DNA of 64,000 nucleotides from Clostridia bacterium (GTDB lineage Bacteria > Bacillota > Clostridia > Christensenellales > Christensenellaceae). Under the pieces are notes generated by a model. It was not told where the DNA came from. It saw nothing but the letters and a program-made list of their open reading frames with translations, and did no database searches. Shown here one piece after another: positions 34,390-43,498 of the stretch. Position 1 is the first letter of the stretch. Each line of letters starts with the position of its first letter. The stretch lies in the NCBI GenBank assembly GCA_017439085.1, contig JAFRTU010000009.1, positions 26,584 through 90,583 on the forward strand. Reading direction: 5' to 3'. A program made the position numbers and the translations under genes.

Positions 34390-34418
34390 ATTATATTTTC
34401 AGGGGCTTTTTCTTGCAA
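34390..34418 (-). promoter_or_regulatory. Promoter of rarA
   Basis: Minus strand TTGCAA (34418-34413), 17-base spacer, TATAAT (34395-34390), ~17 bases before the start codon. Confidence 0.55.
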
Positions 34419-34435
34419 GCGAACGTTCGGGCAAG
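34412..34435. promoter_or_regulatory. Dyad between the rarA and pepD promoters
   Basis: Core palindrome CGAACGTTCG (34420-34429), flanked by CTTGC on the left and GCAAG on the right. It overlaps the rarA -35 and sits just upstream of the pepD -35. Regulator unknown. Confidence 0.4.
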
Positions 34436-34440
34436 TTTTG

Positions 34441-34469
34441 TGGTCAAAGGTCTTGAATTCGCATATAAT
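34441..34469 (+). promoter_or_regulatory. Promoter of pepD-fhs
   Basis: TGGTCA (34441-34446), 17-base spacer, TATAAT (34464-34469). Confidence 0.55.
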
Positions 34470-34500
34470 GTGTTGGACATATGAAGGGAAGGATTGAGAT

Positions 34501-35937
34501 ATGACAAAGATCACAGATCTGGAACCGAAGAGTTTCTGGCACTTTTTTGAAGAGATAAGCCGTATCCCAAGAGGCTCCGGTAACGAAAAAGCAATTGCTG
34601 ACTACATTGAATCTTTTGGAAAGAAAAGAGGATTCTATACATACAGGGATGAAGTCCATAACGTGTTTATCAGAAAACCTGCTTCGGCAGGATGCGAGGA
34701 GGCTGCGCCATTGCTCCTTCAGGGCCATATGGATATGGTCTGCGAAAAGAACGGGGACTGCGAGCATGATTTTCTGAATGATCCCATCTCTCTCATAATT
34801 GAAGACGGATGGGTCCATGCTGACGGAACGACTCTCGGAGCTGATAACGGGACTGCCATAGCATCCATGCTTTCAATTCTGGATGACGATCATCTTGCTC
34901 ATCCGGTCCTTGAATGTCTTTTCACAGTTCAGGAGGAGATAGGCCTTATCGGTGCAAGTTTCTTTGATGCAGAGCAGATCACCTCCATGAGGATGCTGAA
35001 CATGGACTGCGGAGGAGAGGGAACCATAACTTCTAGCTGCGCAGGTGGAATGGTGGTGGAGCTTTCAAAGAATCTTGACCTCGTCCCCTTCAATGGTACG
35101 GCAATTAAGATCCTGGTAACGGGGCTTGCAGGAGGCCACAGCGGAGGAAAGATCAAGAACTATCTCGGCAATGCAAACAGGATAATGGGAAGGATACTCA
35201 TGCATCTCGATGAGCCGGCGATAGTATCCATAAGGGGCGGAAACAAGGATAATGCGATACCGAGGGAATGTGAAGCCGTGGTATCCGTTGAGAATCCGGA
35301 AAAGGCATTTTCGATCATAGGTGACATGGAAAAGACCATCAGAGCAGAGCTCGGAGACGAGGATCGGGATTTCAAAGTCATAGTTGAAGAGGAGATGCCA
35401 TATATCCTCATGGCAGATACGGATGACAGCAGAAAGATATGGCAGATCCTGAACGTTGGACTTGACGGAGTGCTTTGGATGAGCCACAGCATTGAGGATC
35501 TGGTGGAAGCGTCTGTTAATCTTGCAGTGATAGACATGAATGAAGATGAAGTGAGGCTCACGTTCTCCCCGAGGGCAGCTATCGAGAGCCTTAACGACTA
35601 TACTCAGGAGAGACTGGAGATCATGTCCGAGATACTCGGATTTGAGATGAAAGTCCTTTACAGATATCCGGGCTGGGCATTTGCAAAAGATTCCCCGTTA
35701 AGAGACCTTCTCATCAGGGTATATAAAGAAGAGACAGGTAAGGATATGGAGATAAAAGCCGTACATGGGGGCCTCGAGACCGGGATAATCCTTGGCAAGA
35801 AACCGGGATTAGACATAGCGGCAATAGGTCCTGACAGTGAGGGGGCACACAGTCCTCAGGAAAGACTGAATATCAGTTCAATGGAAAGAACCTACAGACT
35901 CGTCTGTAGAGTAATAGAAGAATGTTCAAAGAGTTAA
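34501..35937 (+). CDS. pepD: Aminoacyl-histidine dipeptidase (M20 family)
   Basis: 478-residue zinc peptidase cleaving X-His and other dipeptides in the cytoplasm. PepD-specific N-terminus (FWHFFEEISRIPRGSGNEKAIADYI), metal ligands in LLLQGHMDMVCEKN (His-x-Asp) and TTLGADNGTAIASM (Asp), VQEEIGLIGA (Glu-Glu), and LNMDCGGEG; the dimerisation lid contains GLAGGHSGGKI and the last ligand His is in VHGGLETGII. Promoter at 34441-34469 and 16 bases from fhs, with which it should be cotranscribed. Confidence 0.93.
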   Translation: MTKITDLEPKSFWHFFEEISRIPRGSGNEKAIADYIESFGKKRGFYTYRDEVHNVFIRKPASAGCEEAAPLLLQGHMDMVCEKNGDCEHDFLNDPISLIIEDGWVHADGTTLGADNGTAIASMLSILDDDHLAHPVLECLFTVQEEIGLIGASFFDAEQITSMRMLNMDCGGEGTITSSCAGGMVVELSKNLDLVPFNGTAIKILVTGLAGGHSGGKIKNYLGNANRIMGRILMHLDEPAIVSIRGGNKDNAIPRECEAVVSVENPEKAFSIIGDMEKTIRAELGDEDRDFKVIVEEEMPYILMADTDDSRKIWQILNVGLDGVLWMSHSIEDLVEASVNLAVIDMNEDEVRLTFSPRAAIESLNDYTQERLEIMSEILGFEMKVLYRYPGWAFAKDSPLRDLLIRVYKEETGKDMEIKAVHGGLETGIILGKKPGLDIAAIGPDSEGAHSPQERLNISSMERTYRLVCRVIEECSKS

Positions 35938-35953
35938 AGGGAGGAATTGAAAC

Positions 35954-37615
35954 ATGACAGATATCGAGATCGCTCAGAGCACACCCATCAGGCCTATTTC
36001 CGAAGTTGCGGAATCCATAGGCATCAGCACTGATGAACTGGAATTCTACGGAAAGTATAAGGCCAAGATAGACCCGCTCACAATCAAGAGAGACAAGGCG
36101 CCGGGAAAGCTGATACTGGTCACAGCAATCACTCCTACCGCGGCAGGCGAAGGGAAGACAACTACCACAATAGGTCTTGCCGACGGACTCAAGAAGATAG
36201 GCAAGAACGTCATGGTAGCCTTGAGAGAGCCATCTCTCGGACCGGTATTCGGAGTCAAGGGAGGGGCAACCGGAGGCGGATATGCGCAGGTAGTTCCGAT
36301 GGAAGACATAAACCTTCATTTTACAGGTGACTTCCATGCCATCGGTGCTGCAAACAACCTGCTCGCAGCCATGATAGATAATCATATATACCAGGGAAAC
36401 GAACTTGGAATCGATCCTAGAAGGGTAACCTGGAGAAGATGTGTCGACATGAACGACAGACAGCTGAGATTCGTAGTTGACGGACTTGGCGGAAAGGCTA
36501 ATGGAACTCCGAGAGAAGACGGATATGACATCACGGTCGCTTCTGAGATAATGGCAGTCCTTTGCCTTGCAGACGACATTCATGATCTTAAAGAGAGACT
36601 CGCAAGGATAATCGTCGGATACAATTATGACGGCGAGCCTGTCACTGCAGGTCAGTTAAAGGCTGCAGGAGCCATGGCTGCTCTCTTAAAGGATGCAATG
36701 AAGCCGAACCTCGTTCAGACACTTGAGGGAACACCGGTATTCATTCACGGAGGACCTTTTGCAAATATAGCTCACGGCTGTAACTCAGTCATAGCGACAA
36801 AACTTGCAATGAAGATCGGTGATTATGCCGTGACGGAGGCAGGATTCGGTGCGGATCTCGGAGCAGAGAAGTTCCTCGATATCAAGTGCAGATATGCAGG
36901 TCTCAAGCCATCGGCAGTGGTTCTTGTGGGAACTGTAAGAGCGCTCAAACTCCACGGCGGAGCTGATAAGAAGAATCTTGCTGAAGAGGATATAGATGCT
37001 CTCATCAAAGGTATCCCGAACCTCTTAAAACACGCTTCAAATATCCAGAATGTATATAAGCTTCCGTGTGTTGTTGCCATAAACAGATTCCCGACTGACA
37101 CAGAAAATGAGATAAAAGTCATCATCGATGAACTGAAGAAGATCAACGTCAACGTTATTCTTTCAGAAGTCTGGGCTAAGGGCGGAGAAGGAGCCATCGA
37201 GCTTGCAAACGAAGTCGTAAGACTCTGTGAGACTGACAATGATTTCACCTTTGCATATGAGGATGAGGACTCCATCGAAACAAAGATCGAGAAGATAGTG
37301 AAGAAGGTCTACGGAGGAGCGGGAGTGGATTATACCGCTGATGCAAAGAAACAGCTCCGTACTTTCAAGAAACTTGGTTATAACAGGATGCCGGTCTGTA
37401 TGGCAAAGACACAATATAGCCTGTCTGACAACGCTAAACTGCTTGGAGCACCTGAGAACTTCAAAGTGACAGTCAGAAACCTAAAGATCTCTGCAGGAGC
37501 AGGATTCATCGTAGCTCTTACAGGAGAGATCATGACGATGCCCGGACTGCCAAAGGTACCGGCTGCAGAAAACATCGACGTTGATGACAACGGAGTCATC
37601 AAGGGACTTTTCTGA
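35954..37615 (+). CDS. fhs: Formate-tetrahydrofolate ligase
   Basis: 553 residues; ATP-driven formation of 10-formyl-THF from formate, the methyl-branch entry of the Wood-Ljungdahl route and a C1 donor for purines. Diagnostic blocks are [23 protein letters not shown] (P-loop), [64 protein letters not shown] and [12 protein letters not shown]. Full length. Other C1 genes (folD, fchA) are not in the window, so acetogenesis cannot be concluded. GGGAGGAATTG precedes the ATG; terminator 37636-37658. Confidence 0.97.
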   Translation: MTDIEIAQSTPIRPISEVAESIGISTDELEFYGKYKAKIDPLTIKRDKAPGKLILVTAITPTAAGEGKTTTTIGLADGLKKIGKNVMVALREPSLGPVFGVKGGATGGGYAQVVPMEDINLHFTGDFHAIGAANNLLAAMIDNHIYQGNELGIDPRRVTWRRCVDMNDRQLRFVVDGLGGKANGTPREDGYDITVASEIMAVLCLADDIHDLKERLARIIVGYNYDGEPVTAGQLKAAGAMAALLKDAMKPNLVQTLEGTPVFIHGGPFANIAHGCNSVIATKLAMKIGDYAVTEAGFGADLGAEKFLDIKCRYAGLKPSAVVLVGTVRALKLHGGADKKNLAEEDIDALIKGIPNLLKHASNIQNVYKLPCVVAINRFPTDTENEIKVIIDELKKINVNVILSEVWAKGGEGAIELANEVVRLCETDNDFTFAYEDEDSIETKIEKIVKKVYGGAGVDYTADAKKQLRTFKKLGYNRMPVCMAKTQYSLSDNAKLLGAPENFKVTVRNLKISAGAGFIVALTGEIMTMPGLPKVPAAENIDVDDNGVIKGLF

Positions 37616-37635
37616 GCACTAATCAAAGCATAAAA

Positions 37636-37658
37636 AGGCGGATCAATCTGATCCGCCT
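37636..37658. terminator. Bidirectional terminator between fhs and the inositol phosphatase gene
   Basis: AGGCGGATCA (37636-37645) pairs with TGATCCGCCT (37649-37658); A-rich left flank and T-containing right flank serve both convergent genes. Confidence 0.85.
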
Positions 37659-37681
37659 ATTTGTATTTATGAACAGACTTA

Positions 37682-38473
37682 TCAGGTCTCGAAAAATTCC
37701 CTGTAGCATTCAGGTCCCCCTGCAAGTATGGATACAGGAATATCAAATCTTATCGGGTCGCCGTTCATGTCCGTGATCACTCCTCCTGCTTCCTCAACTA
37801 TGACGGATGCCGCAGCATAGTCATAAGGCTGGAGGATGAGTTCGAAGAACAACCCCGTCCTTCCTGCGGCGATATAGCAAATATCAAGAGCCGCGGAGCC
37901 AAGACGCCTCAGATCGAGACATTTCGGAAACAGCCTTTCCAGAGTCTCGAAAGTACCCTTGAAATAATGCTCCTCATTCCTGTGATATGGGGAAGTGCCG
38001 AAGGAGAGGAGATTATGTTCAAGCCCATCGGTCCTGGCAGATATCTTCCTGTCGTTCACAAAAGCACCTTTTCCCTTCTCTGCATGAAACATCTCTCCGT
38101 TATAAGGGTTATATACGACTCCGATATATCCCTTCCCGTCTTTAAGAAGACATATTGAGATCACACTGATCATCATTCCGTGAATGAAATTAGACGTCCC
38201 GTCTATAGGGTCGATCACAAAGGTATAACCATCTTCAAGGGGCTTATGGGAATCAAGACCGGCTTCCTCTCCTATGAAGGACGCTTCCGGAAGAAGCTCC
38301 TTCAGTTTCTTTATGAGGAACGTCTGTACCGCCACATCATATTCGGTGACAAGATTAAAGTCCCCGGCTTTCTCAGACTGGGTCTTTTCTATATCATGGG
38401 CGCTGAGCATGATGCTGCCCGCTTCTCTGGCAATGTCCATGATCTGCTGTTTCAGATCGGTACTGTTATTCAT
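37682..38473 (-). CDS. Inositol monophosphatase family protein
   Basis: 263-residue Mg-dependent phosphatase. Motif A: FVIDPIDGTSNFIHGM (metal aspartates). An upstream GEEAG Glu pair is also present, and the second motif is QPYDYAAASVIVEEAGG (the W-D of the family is Y-D here). Substrate could be inositol phosphate, another sugar phosphate or 3'-phosphoadenosine phosphate. Last gene of SIS-SIS-PfkB-IMP, overlapping the PfkB stop by four bases; the context suggests a sugar-phosphate pathway. Confidence 0.9.
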   Translation of the reverse strand: MNNSTDLKQQIMDIAREAGSIMLSAHDIEKTQSEKAGDFNLVTEYDVAVQTFLIKKLKELLPEASFIGEEAGLDSHKPLEDGYTFVIDPIDGTSNFIHGMMISVISICLLKDGKGYIGVVYNPYNGEMFHAEKGKGAFVNDRKISARTDGLEHNLLSFGTSPYHRNEEHYFKGTFETLERLFPKCLDLRRLGSAALDICYIAAGRTGLFFELILQPYDYAAASVIVEEAGGVITDMNGDPIRFDIPVSILAGGPECYREFFET

Positions 38474-39438
38474 AGGTTGAAACTCTCGTAACGCTTGTCT
38501 TTTTCCCTGAGGAGGGTATCGTCGTATTTACCCGTCTTCAGGAAGGATTCTGTCATGGAAAGATCGGGGATGCCCGCCCTTCCGCCTATTCCCGTGCACT
38601 TTATGGCAGCAACGGCATTTGCGAATTCTGCGGCTCTAACCGGATCATAATCCGCAGCAAGGGCGTATACATATGCTCCGTGATACACGTCTCCCGCACC
38701 GACCGTATCCACCGTCTCGACTTCAAAACCGGGCAGATATGCGAATTCACCTTCCTTGGTATAGACTGCAGAGCCTCTTTCACCGAAAGTGAAGACCACT
38801 ATAGAAGGACCCCATTCGGTTACCTTCTTCATGTTCTCCTTGAAATGGATCGGCTGGAGAGAAGAATCTTCTCCAAACAGCGAATTATAGTAGAATTCCG
38901 AACCGATGAACACATCTATCCTGTCCAGCATGTTCTGGATCCCCTCATTATAAGTGTCTGCATCAATGGATACTATACCGCCGTGCTCATGCATTATGTC
39001 AGCAAGCCTTCTTGATACATCGTTTGCATTTTCAAGATGCAGGATGTCATGGGATGCGACAAACTCCTCATCTATGTCATCGACCGTATACGGACGGCAT
39101 TTTGGACTTCTTGCCAGTATATTTCTTCCCTTAGTCACCGGATCTGACAGGACCACTGAGAATCCGTTGGATCCATCTCTGATGAGATGGGATGTATCCA
39201 CATTATAGTATTTGAAGTCTTCGATGAGGAATGAGCCGTAAGAATCAGCTCCTATCACTCCTATCATGGAGGAGATCCCTCCCAGTTGTCCTACAGCTGC
39301 AAGAGCCGTGGATACCTTTCCGCCTCCCTGCCAGCTTGTCTTTCTGATCCTGGCACCGTCATTCTTGCCTGTCGGAAGATGGTCTATATTGACCAGAAAG
39401 TCCATGAACGGCATACCGTATGCTATTATCTTTTTCAT
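38470..39438 (-). CDS. PfkB family carbohydrate kinase
   Basis: 322-residue ribokinase-fold kinase. N-terminal GKNDGARIRKTSWQGGGKVSTALAAV (sugar-binding GG), VFTFGERGSAVYT, and the catalytic TVDTVGAGDVYHGAYVYAL containing the anion hole and base Asp (G-A-G-D). Sugar specificity is not readable; candidates are ribose, fructose, or a deoxy/phospho-sugar. It lies between SIS genes (25-base gap upstream) and the phosphatase gene in one transcript. Confidence 0.9.
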   Translation of the reverse strand: MKKIIAYGMPFMDFLVNIDHLPTGKNDGARIRKTSWQGGGKVSTALAAVGQLGGISSMIGVIGADSYGSFLIEDFKYYNVDTSHLIRDGSNGFSVVLSDPVTKGRNILARSPKCRPYTVDDIDEEFVASHDILHLENANDVSRRLADIMHEHGGIVSIDADTYNEGIQNMLDRIDVFIGSEFYYNSLFGEDSSLQPIHFKENMKKVTEWGPSIVVFTFGERGSAVYTKEGEFAYLPGFEVETVDTVGAGDVYHGAYVYALAADYDPVRAAEFANAVAAIKCTGIGGRAGIPDLSMTESFLKTGKYDDTLLREKDKRYESFNL

Positions 39439-39463
39439 GATCTCTCCCTGAGTATCCTACCTG

Positions 39464-40015
39464 TCATTCAAGATTATTGTGGTTGCTTATTATATCGTCA
39501 AAGGTGACTCCCAGTCTGTCAGCTATCTGTGAATAGATGCAGTCATTCAGCATGAAGGCTGCCTGATAGTACACGAGCGTTATGGCAACGGGTTGTTCTC
39601 TGACGTCTCCGGTATAGAGAGTCGGGACCACGACTACGATATCTGCCTTTTTTGCGATATATGATTCTGCTCCGTGGGTTATGACTGCAAGATCTGCTCC
39701 GTGCTCCTTTGCCTGATCGGCCAGGATCTTCATGGTATCGGTCTCTCCTGATCCGCTTCCAATTATAAGGAGATCGCCTTCATGGATCGAAGGAGTAGAG
39801 TTGTCTCCGACGATGTGGGTCTTGAGCCCGAGCTGTGAACAGTTCATGGAGAGTATCCTGATCATGTTTCCTGCGCGGCCCCAGCCTGCCACATAGATCC
39901 TCTTTGCCTTTATTATGGCATCTACTATGCTGTTTATCTGTGCCTGATCCACTGCAAGAAGGCTCTTCGCCGTGTTCTCAGCAACTTCCTGTCTTAATTT
40001 GATTCCGTCTATCAT
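39464..40015 (-). CDS. SIS-domain protein, 6-phospho-3-hexuloisomerase-like (copy 1)
   Basis: 183-residue single SIS domain. RIYVAGWGRAGNMIRILSMNCSQLG and LLIIGSGSGETDTMKILADQAKEHGADLAVITHG resemble HxlB, which isomerises 3-hexulose-6-phosphate to fructose-6-phosphate. The C-terminus ends D-I-I-S-N-H-N-N-L-E, like the H-A-N-L-E tail of HxlB. Phosphate-loop SGSGET is intact. It follows copy 2 by 14 bases. No hexulose-phosphate synthase partner is present, so the true substrate is open. Confidence 0.82.
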   Translation of the reverse strand: MIDGIKLRQEVAENTAKSLLAVDQAQINSIVDAIIKAKRIYVAGWGRAGNMIRILSMNCSQLGLKTHIVGDNSTPSIHEGDLLIIGSGSGETDTMKILADQAKEHGADLAVITHGAESYIAKKADIVVVVPTLYTGDVREQPVAITLVYYQAAFMLNDCIYSQIADRLGVTFDDIISNHNNLE

Positions 40016-40029
40016 GATATCCCTCCGTA

Positions 40030-40572
40030 TTACTCAAGATTGTTGTGATTGTAGCGCACATCCTTGCCTGTCAGGCCTCTTGCTTCCAGTACGTATGCCT
40101 GTACGCAGTCGCAGACCATCTCAAGGACATGATAGAAAGAACCGCCCCTGTCCTCGGGATTCGGTGAACGGCGGAATTCTCTAGGGATCCATACATTAAC
40201 ATCTGCCATCTGTCCTATAGTGGATTCAGGATTTCCGGATATGAGGGCAAGCCTTGCCCCGAATTTTTTGGCCTTCTCTGCGAGGATTACCATGGTCTTC
40301 GTAGTGCCCGAACCAGAGCCGATGACCAGAAGATCCCCGGGCTTAATGGCGGGTGTGGAGTTGTCTCCGCATACGAATGTCTCAAGTCCTGCCTGCGAAC
40401 AGTTCATGGATAGTATCTTGACGTTATTTCCGGCTCTTCCAAACCCTGCCACGAATATCCTGTTGGCTTTCAGTATCTCATCTGTCAGAGCATCTAATTC
40501 GTCCTGGGACACTCTCATCAGAAGTTCCGCATCGCCGTTTGCTACATTCTGTCTCAATTTGACTCTGTCCAT
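40030..40572 (-). CDS. SIS-domain protein, 6-phospho-3-hexuloisomerase-like (copy 2)
   Basis: 180 residues, colinear with its two neighbours (RIFVAGFGRAGNNVKILSMNCSQAG; tail Y-N-H-N-N-L-E). The phosphate loop reads SGSGTTKTM, with Thr where copies 1 and 3 and HxlB have Glu, so binding or catalysis may differ. It heads the SIS-SIS-PfkB-IMP transcript. GGAGGGATCG precedes the ATG, and a minus-strand TATAAT (40608-40603) is a probable -10. A terminator at 40659-40702 separates it from copy 3. Confidence 0.82.
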   Translation of the reverse strand: MDRVKLRQNVANGDAELLMRVSQDELDALTDEILKANRIFVAGFGRAGNNVKILSMNCSQAGLETFVCGDNSTPAIKPGDLLVIGSGSGTTKTMVILAEKAKKFGARLALISGNPESTIGQMADVNVWIPREFRRSPNPEDRGGSFYHVLEMVCDCVQAYVLEARGLTGKDVRYNHNNLE

Positions 40573-40658
40573 AACGATCCCTCCTAATTTTTGATCATTA
40601 CAATTATATCATGAATGGTATTCAGTTCACGGCTGGGGAGGGGTAAAGGGAAAAATAA

Positions 40659-40702
40659 AAGGCTGCCCCGGATCCGGTCCAGCCGGATTCCAAAACAGCC
40701 TT
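40659..40702 (-). terminator. Terminator after SIS copy 3
   Basis: AAGGCTG (40659-40665) pairs with CAGCCTT (40696-40702), with inner ATCCGG/CCGGAT (40672-40677 with 40683-40688). The minus-strand 3' flank is TTTTATTTTT. Confidence 0.8.
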
Positions 40703-40730
40703 AAACATGACTTAGTCTGATGTTATGCCA

Positions 40731-41273
40731 TCATTCCAGATTGTTATGATTGTAGGAGATGTCAGCCATCGTAAGACCTCTGAGCTCGCAGATGTACATA
40801 CGGATGATGTCTACCACCTGGACCATTACATGATAGAAAGAGCCGCCGCCGAGTTCGGGAGTGCCTTCTTCATGCTTGAGTCTTGTGATCTGAACATTGT
40901 AGTCAGCCAGCTTTCCGATGGTGGATTCTCTGTTTGCAGAGATAAGGCCAAGCTTTGCGCCATGCTCTTTTGCCTGCTGGGCAAGGATGACCATGGTCTT
41001 GGTCTCGCCTGAACCGGAACCGATAACGAGGATGTCTCCTTCATGTATGGATGGTGTTGTGTTGTCACCGCAGATATGAGCGGTCATACCCATCTGTGAG
41101 CAGTCCATTCCAAGGATCTTGACGCAGTTTCCTGCACGTCCCCATCCTGCAACATATACTCTCTTTGCACTGTTGATTGCTTCGGTGAGTGCATCGAGTT
41201 CAGCCTGATCTACTCCTGAGAGCATCTTCAGATCGTCTTCGCCTACGCGGATTCTTTCTTTGATTCTGTCCAT
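40731..41273 (-). CDS. SIS-domain protein, 6-phospho-3-hexuloisomerase-like (copy 3)
   Basis: 180 residues with the same layout (RVYVAGWGRAGNCVKILGMDCSQMG, SGSGETKTMVILAQQAKEHGAKLGLIS, tail Y-N-H-N-N-L-E). It is transcribed alone: terminator just downstream and a ~210-base divergent region upstream shared with mreB, containing phased TGAAC repeats. Separate control suggests it is expressed under different conditions from copies 1-2. Sugar-phosphate isomerase activity inferred from family. Confidence 0.82.
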   Translation of the reverse strand: MDRIKERIRVGEDDLKMLSGVDQAELDALTEAINSAKRVYVAGWGRAGNCVKILGMDCSQMGMTAHICGDNTTPSIHEGDILVIGSGSGETKTMVILAQQAKEHGAKLGLISANRESTIGKLADYNVQITRLKHEEGTPELGGGSFYHVMVQVVDIIRMYICELRGLTMADISYNHNNLE

Positions 41274-41342
41274 AGTTGACTCCTTAATAATTTCATTTTG
41301 ATGTCTATATGATAACCATTTTCATTACGTTAATAACACAGC

Positions 41343-41370
41343 CGTGAACAAAAATGAACAATCCGTGAAT
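41343..41370. promoter_or_regulatory. Helically phased TGAAC repeats between SIS copy 3 and mreB
   Basis: TGAAC at 41345-41349 and 41355-41359 and TGAAT at 41366-41370, spaced 10 and 11 bases. CCGTGAAC (41343-41350) recurs as its complement GTTCACGG at 40625-40632, upstream of SIS copy 2. Candidate shared operator for the SIS genes. Confidence 0.4.
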
Positions 41371-41405
41371 TGAGGTAGGGTAAAACCGCACTTCACCGTA
41401 TCTTC

Positions 41406-41434
41406 TTGAAAAAACAGGGGAGCTAATATATTAT
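41406..41434 (+). promoter_or_regulatory. Promoter of the mreB/mbl gene
   Basis: TTGAAA (41406-41411), 17-base spacer, TATTAT (41429-41434). Confidence 0.6.
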
Positions 41435-41487
41435 GATAAATGCATATTTATCGCCAAGATGGATATGAGAATAACTGAGGAGATATC

Positions 41488-42534
41488 ATGGGGCTTTTTG
41501 ATTACAAAGACATCGGCATAGATCTTGGAACTGCCAATGTGCTCGTATATATAAAGGGGAAGGGCATTGTCCTTCGTGAGCCTTCCGTGGTCGCTATCGA
41601 CAGGAATTCCGGTCAGATGGTCGCCGTGGGTGAAGAGGCCAGGGTCATGCTTGGAAGGACCCCCGGAAATATAGTTGCCGTAAGGCCGTTAAGAGAAGGC
41701 GTCATATCCAATTTCCACGACACAGAGAGGATGCTCAGGTTCTTCCTTAAGAAAGTCATAGGAAGGAAACTGTTCATCAGGCCCAGAGTCGTCGTTTGTG
41801 TGCCAAGCGGCGTAACGGAAGTAGAGAAGAGATCGTTCATAGAGGCTTGTGAGGATGCCGGAGCAAAGCAGACCCATCTTATTGAAGAGCCTATCGCTGC
41901 CGCTATCGGAGCCGGACTCGACATCAGCAAACCTATAGGACAGATGGTCGTCGACATCGGCGGAGGAACCACCGATATAGCAGTCATCTCCCTTGGAGGA
42001 GCCGTTATCAGCGGTTCCATCAAGTGTGCAGGAGACAAGTTCGACGATGCCATGATCCAGTATATAAAGAAGAAATACAATATGATAATCGGTGAGAGGA
42101 CCGCCGAGGATATAAAGGTCAACATCGGATCCGCTTTCCCGAGAAGAGAAGAGGCGTTCATGGAGGTCACCGGAAGGAATCTGGTGTCTGGTCTTCCCAA
42201 GACTATTACCATCAGTTCCAATGAGACGATAGAAGCCTTCCAGGAGCCGCTGAACCTCATAATGGAAGAAGTACACAGTGTACTGGAGAAGGTACCGCCG
42301 GAACTGGCTGCGGACATAGCCGAAAACGGCATCTGCATGACCGGAGGAGGGGCACTTCTTTACGGACTTGACAGGCTCCTGTCGGAGAGGACCAAGATCC
42401 CGTGCTACATAGCCGATGATGCCATCTCATGCGTGGCCATCGGAACAGGAAAGTCCCTGGACAACATCGACATATACGGAGCAACCGTATACTACGACTA
42501 CAGACAGGGCGAGAATTACTACACAAAATACTGA
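41488..42534 (+). CDS. MreB/Mbl rod-shape actin homologue
   Basis: 348 residues; filaments under the membrane guide lateral wall synthesis. Actin-fold motifs: phosphate 1 DIGIDLGTANVLVYIKGKG, connect LIEEPIAAAIGAG, phosphate 2 MVVDIGGGTTDIAVI, adenosine GICMTGGGALLYGLDRLL. The divergent C-terminus (YYDYRQGENYYTKY) and lack of mreC/mreD downstream suggest the Mbl/MreBH-type copy rather than the mreBCD operon gene. Promoter at 41406-41434; terminator at 42544-42570 makes it monocistronic. Confidence 0.93.
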   Translation: MGLFDYKDIGIDLGTANVLVYIKGKGIVLREPSVVAIDRNSGQMVAVGEEARVMLGRTPGNIVAVRPLREGVISNFHDTERMLRFFLKKVIGRKLFIRPRVVVCVPSGVTEVEKRSFIEACEDAGAKQTHLIEEPIAAAIGAGLDISKPIGQMVVDIGGGTTDIAVISLGGAVISGSIKCAGDKFDDAMIQYIKKKYNMIIGERTAEDIKVNIGSAFPRREEAFMEVTGRNLVSGLPKTITISSNETIEAFQEPLNLIMEEVHSVLEKVPPELAADIAENGICMTGGGALLYGLDRLLSERTKIPCYIADDAISCVAIGTGKSLDNIDIYGATVYYDYRQGENYYTKY

Positions 42535-42543
42535 CAAGACATT

Positions 42544-42570
42544 AAGAGCTTCCCCGGAAGCTCTTTTTTT
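42544..42570 (+). terminator. Terminator after mreB/mbl
   Basis: AAGAGCTTCC (42544-42553) pairs with GGAAGCTCTT (42556-42565), running into T7. Confidence 0.9.
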
Positions 42571-42630
42571 GACTGTAAGACCCATAAATGCCATAATTAA
42601 TTGTGATCATCTTGGAATGGTATGGGACAT

Positions 42631-43485
42631 ATGAACATCTACAGCATATCCGAAATAAAGAATTTCTTTGAAAAGGGATCTTTAGCTCCGCTTAGAAGTC
42701 TGGGGCAGAATTTCCTGATTAACGGCTCAGTATCCGAGAGGATAACTGAAGCATCTGGGACCAAGGGAAGGAACGTGCTTGAAGTGGGACCGGGGCTCGG
42801 CTCCATAACCGAAAAACTGCTTCCTGTTTCCAAGCAAGTGGTTTCTGTTGAAATCGACAGGGGGATGTGCTCATTCCTAAAGAGCCATTTCTCGGAGACG
42901 GAGAATTTCACACTCATTGAAGGAGATTTTCTGAAGACCGACATAGAAGTGATATGCCAGGAAAACTTCGGAGGTGAAAAGGCCGTACTGGTCGGAAATC
43001 TTCCATACTATATAACATCCAAATGCATAATAAAGGCCTGTGAGGCATACTCATTCCTGGACAGCGTCACCGTAATGGTGCAGAAGGAGGTCGGAGAAAG
43101 GCTCGTTGCAGGTGCAGGAGAAGGAGAATACGGAGCTATATCCGCTTTTCTCTCATATTTTTCCGGAACCGAATATCTGTTTGACGTATCGAGAGAAAAC
43201 TTTTATCCGGTGCCGGAAGTCGATTCATGCATCATAAGGATTGACTTGAGACCGAGGTTCGATATAGATCTTAAGGACTATGCCGACGCAGTAAGGGGAC
43301 TCTTTCTGATGAGAAGGAAAACAGTAAAGAATAACCTTAAGAATTATTACAGGCTGTCTGCTTCCGATACCGATGCTGTTCTTGAAAAGGCGGGCATCGA
43401 CGGGAAGAGGAGAGCCGAGACCATGACGGCAGAGGAGTTCGTGAGAGTGGCAGAAGCTGTCTCTAAGACAAGGGACGGAAACTGA
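42631..43485 (+). CDS. rsmA: 16S rRNA A1518/A1519 dimethyltransferase
   Basis: 284-residue KsgA-family enzyme dimethylating two adjacent adenines in helix 45 of 16S rRNA. RSLGQNFLINGSVSERI, motif I VLEVGPGLGSITEKLL, VEIDRGM, LVGNLPYYITSKCII (catalytic NLPY) and FYPVPEVDSCII are diagnostic. ATG 42631 chosen over in-frame ATG 42622 because GGAATGG lies too close to the latter; this is not certain. recD2 follows after 13 bases. Confidence 0.93.
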   Translation: MNIYSISEIKNFFEKGSLAPLRSLGQNFLINGSVSERITEASGTKGRNVLEVGPGLGSITEKLLPVSKQVVSVEIDRGMCSFLKSHFSETENFTLIEGDFLKTDIEVICQENFGGEKAVLVGNLPYYITSKCIIKACEAYSFLDSVTVMVQKEVGERLVAGAGEGEYGAISAFLSYFSGTEYLFDVSRENFYPVPEVDSCIIRIDLRPRFDIDLKDYADAVRGLFLMRRKTVKNNLKNYYRLSASDTDAVLEKAGIDGKRRAETMTAEEFVRVAEAVSKTRDGN

Positions 43486-43498
43486 CGGGGATAAAAAA

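Noticed and set aside
34420..34429. LexA (SOS) box upstream of rarA
   Set aside because: The Gram-positive box is CGAAC-N4-GTTCG; here CGAAC and GTTCG abut with no spacer, so the geometry is wrong.
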